Part shown: one piece after another, positions 59,136 to 64,000 of the stretch | How the letters are laid out: every line of letters starts with the position of its first letter | Position numbering within the stretch: the stretch's first letter is position 1 | Made by a program: the position numbers and the translations under genes | DNA from: Pelagibius sp. | GTDB taxonomy: Bacteria > Pseudomonadota > Alphaproteobacteria > Kiloniellales > Kiloniellaceae | Length of the DNA stretch: 64,000 nucleotides | Reading direction: 5' to 3' | NCBI GenBank assembly: GCA_028280305.1 | Contig: JANQMC010000012.1 | Coordinates: 186,001-250,000, forward strand | The notes under the pieces: model-generated | The model's input: only the letters and a program-made list of their open reading frames with translations | Database searches by the model: none | What the model was told of the DNA's origin: nothing

Positions 59136-60413
59136 ATGGCTGACCTTCGTTGCGATATCGCCGGTGTGAAGTCGCCCAATCCCTACTGGCTGGCCTCCGC
59201 GCCGCCGACCGATAAGGAGTACAACGTCGTCCGCGCCTTCAAGGCCGGCTGGGGCGGCGTGGTCTGGAAGACCTTGGGCGAAGATCCGCCGATCGTGAAC
59301 GTCTCGTCGCGCTACGGGGCGATGACCTATAACGGCACCCGCATGGCGGGCTTCAACAACATCGAGCTGATTACCGACCGGCCGTTGGAGGTGAACCTGC
59401 GGGAAATCAAACAGGTGAAGCGCGACTGGCCCGACCGTGCCATGGTCGTCTCCCTGATGGTGCCCTGCGAGGAAGAAAACTGGCGCAGCATCCTAAAGGC
59501 CGTCGAAGACACCGAGGCCGATGCGGTGGAGTTGAACTTCGGATGCCCCCACGGCATGTCGGAGCGCGGCATGGGCGCAGCCGTCGGGCAGGTTCCGGAA
59601 TACATCGAAATGGTCACCCGCTGGTGCAAGAAGCACAGCCGCATGCCGGTCTTCGTAAAGCTGACGCCCAATGTGACGAACGTGCTGGGCCCGGCGCGCG
59701 CGGCCAAGGCCGGGGGCGCCGATGCCGTTTCCCTGATCAACACCATCAACTCCATCATGTCCGTCGACCTGGATGTTATGGCGCCGACCCCGACGGTGGC
59801 CGGCAAGGGCAGCCACGGCGGCTACTGCGGTCCGGCGGTAAAACCCATTGCTATGCATATGGTGGCGGAAATCGCGCGCGACCCGGAGTGCGCCGGGTTG
59901 CCGATCTCCGGGATCGGCGGCATCAGCGACTGGCGCGACGCCGCCGAGTTTATGAGCCTGGGTGCGGGTTCGGTTCAGGTCTGCACGGCAGCCATGCACA
60001 AGGGCTTCAAGATCGTCGAAGATATGGTCGACGGCCTCGGCTACTGGATGGACGGCAAGGGCCACAAGACCCTGGAGGATTTTCGGGGGGCTGCCGTGCC
60101 CAATGTCACCGACTGGCAGTATCTCGACATGAACTTCGAGACCGTCGCAAAGATCGACCAGGATCTCTGCATCAAATGCGGGTTATGCCATATTGCCTGC
60201 GAAGACACCTCCCATCAGGCGATCGCCGCCCAGAGATACGGCGGCGACCGGCGTTACGAGGTGATCGACGCTGAATGCGTGGGCTGTAACCTCTGCATGC
60301 ATGTCTGCCCGGTGGAGGACTGCATCACCATGGTCGAGGTCGACAACGGCAAGGACTACATGAACTGGACACAGGACCCGCGCAATCCGATGAACAAGAA
60401 CGCTGCGGAATAA
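59136..60413 (+). CDS. preA: NAD-dependent dihydropyrimidine dehydrogenase subunit PreA
   Basis: 425 residues. An FMN TIM-barrel starts IAGVKSPNPYWLASAPPT and contains VELNFGCPHGMSERGMGAAVG (catalytic Cys region). Two 4Fe-4S motifs close the chain: CIKCGLCHIACEDTSHQAI and CVGCNLCMHVCPVEDCI. With PreT it carries out the first step of reductive pyrimidine breakdown in the cytoplasm. Close to canonical length. The amidohydrolase gene follows after 12 bases. Confidence 0.95.
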   Translation: MADLRCDIAGVKSPNPYWLASAPPTDKEYNVVRAFKAGWGGVVWKTLGEDPPIVNVSSRYGAMTYNGTRMAGFNNIELITDRPLEVNLREIKQVKRDWPDRAMVVSLMVPCEEENWRSILKAVEDTEADAVELNFGCPHGMSERGMGAAVGQVPEYIEMVTRWCKKHSRMPVFVKLTPNVTNVLGPARAAKAGGADAVSLINTINSIMSVDLDVMAPTPTVAGKGSHGGYCGPAVKPIAMHMVAEIARDPECAGLPISGIGGISDWRDAAEFMSLGAGSVQVCTAAMHKGFKIVEDMVDGLGYWMDGKGHKTLEDFRGAAVPNVTDWQYLDMNFETVAKIDQDLCIKCGLCHIACEDTSHQAIAAQRYGGDRRYEVIDAECVGCNLCMHVCPVEDCITMVEVDNGKDYMNWTQDPRNPMNKNAAE

Positions 60414-60425
60414 GGGGAACCATCG

Positions 60426-61664
60426 ATGACGCTGAAGAATCTGACAGTCAATCAGGACCGTCTTTGGGACACTCTGATGGAAATGGCCAAGATCGGGCCG
60501 GGCGTCGCCGGTGGTAACTGCCGCCTTGCCCTCAGCGATTTCGACCGCGAGGGCAGGGATCTCTTCGTGCGCTGGTGCCAGGAAGCCGGCTGTTCGATCA
60601 CCGTCGACAAGATGGGAAACATCTTTGCGCGGCGTCCGGGAACCGACCCTTCGATGGCCCCGGTCACCACCGGCAGTCACCTCGACACCCAGCCCACCGG
60701 CGGCAAGTTCGACGGGGTCTTCGGGGTTTTGGCCGGCCTGGAAGTGATCCGCACCCTGAACGACAACGATATCGAGACCACCGCGCCCGTCGAGGTTTCC
60801 GTCTGGACCAATGAAGAGGGGTCGCGTTTCGCGCCGGCCATGGTGGCTTCCGGCGTCTTCGCCGGTGTCTTCGACCTGGAATACGGGCATTCCCGGGCAG
60901 ATGTCGAGGGCAAGACCATTGGCGAGGAACTGGAGCGTATCGGCTACAAGGGTGACGAAACGCCGGGCGAACATCCGATCCGCGCCTTCTTCGAGGCTCA
61001 CATCGAACAGGGCCCGATCCTGGAAGCGGAAGAGAAGACCATTGGCGTCGTGACTGGCGCCCAGGGGCAGCGCTGGTTTGAGGCGACCCTGACGGGGTCG
61101 GAGTCCCACGCCGGGACGACGCCGATGAACCGCCGGAAAGACGCCCTGGTTGCGGCTTCCAAGCTGGTGACGGCGATCAACGACATTGCCCTGGCCCATG
61201 CGCCCCACGCGGTCACGACCGTCGGCATGATGCAGGTCAGCCCGAACTCGCGAAACACGATTCCCGGTTCGGTCTTCATGACCATCGATCTGCGCCATCC
61301 CGATGACGAAACGCTCAGCCAGATGGAGAAGGAACTGCGAGAGGCCTGCGCGCAGATCTGCGACCCCGTGGGCATCGAAGCCGAACTGGAGAACATCTGG
61401 TACTCCCCGCCGATCAAGTTCGATCCCGACTGTGTCTCAGCGGTGAAGAACGCCGCCGGAGCCGCCGGCTACGGCAACATGAACATCATCTCCGGCGCCG
61501 GCCACGACGCTTGTTACATCAGCCGGGTGGCGCCCACCGCCATGATTTTCGTGCCCTGCGAGGACGGTGTCAGCCACAACGAGGCGGAAAGCGCAACACC
61601 GGCGGATCTGGCGGCAGGCTGCAATGTGCTGCTCCATGCCATGTTGGAGCGGGCTAGTGCTTGA
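60426..61664 (+). CDS. N-carbamoyl amino-acid amidohydrolase / beta-ureidopropionase (M20 family)
   Basis: 412 residues. Metal ligands lie in TTGSHLDTQPTGGKFDGVFG (His, Asp), WTNEEGSRF (Glu) and IEQGPILE. The dimerisation lid and late SGAGHDACYI complete the HyuC/AllC/AmaB type. In pyrimidine breakdown, the enzyme hydrolyses N-carbamoyl-beta-alanine to beta-alanine, CO2 and ammonia. It fits that role by position, directly after preA. A dihydropyrimidinase gene would be expected between steps but is not in this window; it may lie beyond base 64000. Confidence 0.9.
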   Translation: MTLKNLTVNQDRLWDTLMEMAKIGPGVAGGNCRLALSDFDREGRDLFVRWCQEAGCSITVDKMGNIFARRPGTDPSMAPVTTGSHLDTQPTGGKFDGVFGVLAGLEVIRTLNDNDIETTAPVEVSVWTNEEGSRFAPAMVASGVFAGVFDLEYGHSRADVEGKTIGEELERIGYKGDETPGEHPIRAFFEAHIEQGPILEAEEKTIGVVTGAQGQRWFEATLTGSESHAGTTPMNRRKDALVAASKLVTAINDIALAHAPHAVTTVGMMQVSPNSRNTIPGSVFMTIDLRHPDDETLSQMEKELREACAQICDPVGIEAELENIWYSPPIKFDPDCVSAVKNAAGAAGYGNMNIISGAGHDACYISRVAPTAMIFVPCEDGVSHNEAESATPADLAAGCNVLLHAMLERASA

Positions 61665-61724
61665 CCTTTCCGGTCAGACAGGCAGGAATGGCGCCAAGCC
61701 CCGGCAAAGCGGGGGATAGCGGGG

Positions 61725-62558
61725 ATGGCGTTAGAGGCGGTGATGCAGCAGGGGGAAACGGAAACGGCGGCTGAAGAGGCTAGGCCGGTCATCAAGGTCG
61801 AGAATCTCTCGCTCACCTTTCAGACCGCCGATGCCCCGGTCTACGCGCTTTCCGAGGTCAATCTCACCATAAACGCCGGGGATTTCGTATCCTTTATCGG
61901 CCCGTCGGGCTGCGGCAAGACCACGCTGCTGCGCGTCATCGCCGATCTGGAGCATCAGACCGCTGGCGCCATCAGCGTAAACGGCGTTTCACCGGAAGAA
62001 GCGCGCCGGGACCGGGCCTACGGCTATGTCTTCCAGGCCCCGGCGCTCTACCCCTGGCGCTCGGTGGAGCGCAACGTCATGCTGCCCCTGGAGATCATGG
62101 GGATGAGCTCTGCCGAGCGGCAGGAGCGGGCGGCGCGTTACCTCGATCTGGTGAACCTTGGCGGGTTTGAGAAGAAGTTCCCCTGGCAGCTTTCCGGCGG
62201 CATGCAGCAGCGGGTTTCCATCGCCCGGGCGCTCTCCTTCGAGCCCGAACTGCTGCTGATGGACGAGCCCTTCGGCGCCTTGGACGAGATCACCCGCGAC
62301 CATCTGAACGAGCAGCTCCTGCGCCTTTGGGAGCGCACCGGAAAAACGGTGGTTTTCGTCACCCACTCGATCCCCGAGGCGGTCTTCCTCTCTTCGAAGA
62401 TCGTTGTCATGTCGCCGCGTCCGGGTCGCATCATCGACATCATCGACTGCAACCTGCCGCCCGACCGCAGTCTGGATAGCCGCGAAAGCAATGAATTCGC
62501 CGAGATCGCCCACCGGGTCCGCGAAGGCCTCAGAGCCGGGCACAGCTATGACGACTGA
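61725..62558 (+). CDS. ABC transporter ATP-binding protein (SsuB/TauB type)
   Basis: 277 residues. Walker A is FIGPSGCGKTTLLRVIADL, Q-loop FQAPALYPWRSVERNV, signature LSGGMQQRVSIARAL, Walker B LLLMDEPFGALDEITRD and H-loop FVTHSIPEAVFL. It powers the permeases downstream. Two starts are possible: ATG 61725 or ATG 61743, the latter with AGAGG upstream. Similar ABC systems in preTA loci of alphaproteobacteria are thought to import pyrimidines or related bases; that assignment is by context. It overlaps the next gene by 11 bases. Confidence 0.92.
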   Translation: MALEAVMQQGETETAAEEARPVIKVENLSLTFQTADAPVYALSEVNLTINAGDFVSFIGPSGCGKTTLLRVIADLEHQTAGAISVNGVSPEEARRDRAYGYVFQAPALYPWRSVERNVMLPLEIMGMSSAERQERAARYLDLVNLGGFEKKFPWQLSGGMQQRVSIARALSFEPELLLMDEPFGALDEITRDHLNEQLLRLWERTGKTVVFVTHSIPEAVFLSSKIVVMSPRPGRIIDIIDCNLPPDRSLDSRESNEFAEIAHRVREGLRAGHSYDD

Positions 62559-63474
62559 GGCTCTCACCGGGCCTTCCCAATCCACACCCGGGTTGCTTTC
62601 CCGGGCTTTTGCCGGCCGTACGGGTCCGCTGACTGTCGTTTGTGTAGCGATATTTCTGCTCTGGTATCTCGGCACGGTCTGGCTGAACGCGCCCCTGCTG
62701 ATCGACCGCTACGAACGGGGGGGAGAGGACTGGTCGATCTCCCGCCTCGCCGGGGATGCCATGGCCATGGAGCGGCCGATCCTGCCGGCGCCCCATCAGG
62801 TGGCCGAAGAGCTGAATAAATCGATCCTTCAGCGCAAGGTCACCTCGAAGCGCAGCCTGATCTATCACGGCTGGGTGACGCTCTCCTCGACGCTCCTGGG
62901 CTTTGCCATGGGTACCCTGCTGGGCATCGTTCTGGCCGTCGGCGTCGTTCATGTGAACACCCTCGACCGTTCGCTGCTGCCCTGGATCATCGCCTCTCAG
63001 ACCATCCCCATCCTGGCCATCGCCCCCATGATCATCGTGGTGCTGGGGAACATCGGCTTTACCGGTCTGGTGCCCAAGGCGCTAATCTCGATGTATCTCT
63101 GTTTCTTTCCGGTGGCCATCGGCATGGTAAAGGGCCTGCGCTCCCCCGATCCCTTGCAGATGGATCTGATGCGCACATACAGCGCCAGCAAGGCTCAGGT
63201 TTTCTGGCAACTGCGCTGGCCCTCGTCGGTGCCTTTCCTCTTCGCCAGTCTGAAGGTGGCCATCGCCATCTCCCTGGTCGGCGCCATCGTCGGCGAGCTG
63301 CCGACCGGCGCCCAGGCCGGCATCGGCGCGCGCCTGCTGGTCGGCAGCTACTACGGCCAGACGGTGCAGATCTGGGCGGCGCTCCTGACTGCAGCCGCCA
63401 TGGCGGGGATGCTGGTCGCCGCCATGGGCGGGATAGAGAAGCTTGTGCTGCGCCGCTCGGGAGCGCGGCCATGA
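62548..63474 (+). CDS. ABC transporter permease (SsuC/TauC type)
   Basis: About 308 residues with an N-terminal membrane helix and five or six more. The EAA-type cytoplasmic loop is MRTYSASKAQVFWQLRWPSS. The chain after it, FLFASLKVAIAISLVGAIVGEL, is the usual last-helix block. Start at 62548 overlaps the ATPase gene by 11 bases, and its stop overlaps the next permease start as ATGA. Substrate inferred to be a pyrimidine-type base. Confidence 0.9.
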   Translation: MTTEALTGPSQSTPGLLSRAFAGRTGPLTVVCVAIFLLWYLGTVWLNAPLLIDRYERGGEDWSISRLAGDAMAMERPILPAPHQVAEELNKSILQRKVTSKRSLIYHGWVTLSSTLLGFAMGTLLGIVLAVGVVHVNTLDRSLLPWIIASQTIPILAIAPMIIVVLGNIGFTGLVPKALISMYLCFFPVAIGMVKGLRSPDPLQMDLMRTYSASKAQVFWQLRWPSSVPFLFASLKVAIAISLVGAIVGELPTGAQAGIGARLLVGSYYGQTVQIWAALLTAAAMAGMLVAAMGGIEKLVLRRSGARP

Positions 63475-64000
63475 CGAGATTCGGAACCGCTTGGACCCAG
63501 GAGCGGTCAAGTCTCCTGGCATTCCTGTTCTTCGTGATTGCCCTGGGCTTTCCTATTGGCCAGGACAGCGCCGGGAACACTGTTTCCTGGGTATCCGCTC
63601 CCACCCTGCTGCTTGTGTTCGGGATCGTGACCTTGGCCGCCGCCGTCCAGGCCTTCATCGCCCCGCGCGGCCTTTGGGTCGGGGTTTTTCTGCTGTCGGC
63701 CTGCCTTGCAGGCGGCTGGTTGCCGCTGGTGGCGATCGATCGCCAACTCAACGACTTGGGGCCGCAGGCTCCGGTAGGCACCGGCGGGCTTGGTCTTTGG
63801 GTCTTTGTCTTCGGGCTCGGTTTTCTTGTCTGGCGAACCCTTTCCATGCTGTCCGAAGCCGCAGGGAAAAAAGAGAGCAAAGGGTTTGCTGCCTTGCTCG
63901 TACCCGGTCTCTTCGGCGCCTGGCTGATCTATCTCTGGCAGGTCGGCGTCACCGGCTTTGGTGTGCCTTCTGTGCTGCTGCCATCGCCGGAACGGATCGC
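63471..64000 (+). CDS. Second ABC transporter permease, N-terminal part (3' end outside window)
   Basis: The frame opens at the ATG at 63471, coupled by ATGA to the preceding permease, and is open to the window end (about 176 residues seen). It has an unusual hydrophobic N-terminal extension of four helices before VLLPSPERIA, the block that begins the normal SsuC/TauC-type permease. The transport domain itself lies beyond base 64000. Heterodimeric permeases with one extended partner are common in this class. A periplasmic binding protein and dihydropyrimidinase may follow. Confidence 0.85.
   Translation, partial: MTRFGTAWTQERSSLLAFLFFVIALGFPIGQDSAGNTVSWVSAPTLLLVFGIVTLAAAVQAFIAPRGLWVGVFLLSACLAGGWLPLVAIDRQLNDLGPQAPVGTGGLGLWVFVFGLGFLVWRTLSMLSEAAGKKESKGFAALLVPGLFGAWLIYLWQVGVTGFGVPSVLLPSPERI

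Noticed and set aside
1..64000. CRISPR arrays, phage genes, insertion sequences, tRNA or rRNA genes
   Set aside because: I saw no regularly spaced repeats, integrase or transposase homology, or tRNA/rRNA signatures. A tRNA scan would settle the last point.

Overview
This 64 kb window is GC-rich, densely coded chromosomal DNA. It looks like an alphaproteobacterium. The evidence is a Sinorhizobium-type (Exo-like) exopolysaccharide locus, several TRAP and tripartite-tricarboxylate transporters, a RutR-type regulator beside preT/preA, and an alphaproteobacterial-style intergenic palindrome. Three sulfotransferases suggest a saline or marine lifestyle. I would guess the Rhodospirillales/Kiloniellales area, but nothing in the window proves it. 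I see no rRNA, tRNA, CRISPR array, insertion sequence or prophage.

Region 1 (1-27045) is a large exopolysaccharide locus. It holds the end of galE, nine glycosyltransferases (five GT2, two GT-B, one GT8 and an ExoY/WcaJ-type priming transferase), a GH16 glycanase (ExoK-like), an ExoP/Wzc co-polymerase and tyrosine kinase, a Wzx/ExoT flippase, a Wzy/ExoQ polymerase, an ExoF/Wza export lipoprotein, an outer-membrane beta-barrel and a TylF-like methyltransferase. Three sulfotransferases imply a sulfated polymer. Two members look like pseudo-enzymes: a GalU homologue with its catalytic loop rewritten (23276-24160), and an alkaline-phosphatase-fold protein without its usual metal ligands and nucleophile (16539-17912). 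A membrane-bound class III nucleotide cyclase sits inside the locus. An approximately 60-bp promoter-like element is duplicated upstream of the flippase gene and of the phosphatase-like gene.

Region 2 (27042-39557) is catabolic and transport DNA with a mirrored layout. A DUF2783 / FAD-monooxygenase / metallo-beta-lactamase-fold group lies next to a rightward TRAP operon (dctPQM-lysE). It faces a leftward TRAP operon (dctP - flavin monooxygenase - dctQ - dctM - marR). An NAD-dependent epimerase/dehydratase follows.

Region 3 (39636-50535) is mixed accessory metabolism: LysR regulator, DMT exporter, RraA-family protein, gamma-glutamyltransferase, MFS transporter, zinc-type dehydrogenase with an Lrp/AsnC regulator, PhzF-family protein, an intergenic palindromic element, and several small or poorly known proteins (DUF3574, GFA family, a possible ADP-ribosyltransferase-fold protein, hexapeptide acetyltransferase, small secreted protein).

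Region 4 (50544-55830) has an HpaI-type aldolase with a TctCBA transporter, then a D,D-carboxypeptidase with a SPOR-like tail. Region 5 (55939-64000) is a reductive pyrimidine catabolism locus. A RutR-like TetR repressor (with a hydroxyacid dehydrogenase) is divergent from preT-preA, an N-carbamoyl amino-acid amidohydrolase and an ABC transporter of the SsuBC/TauBC/ThiXYZ type. Three RutR-type operator boxes lie in the divergent promoter. The last gene runs off the window.
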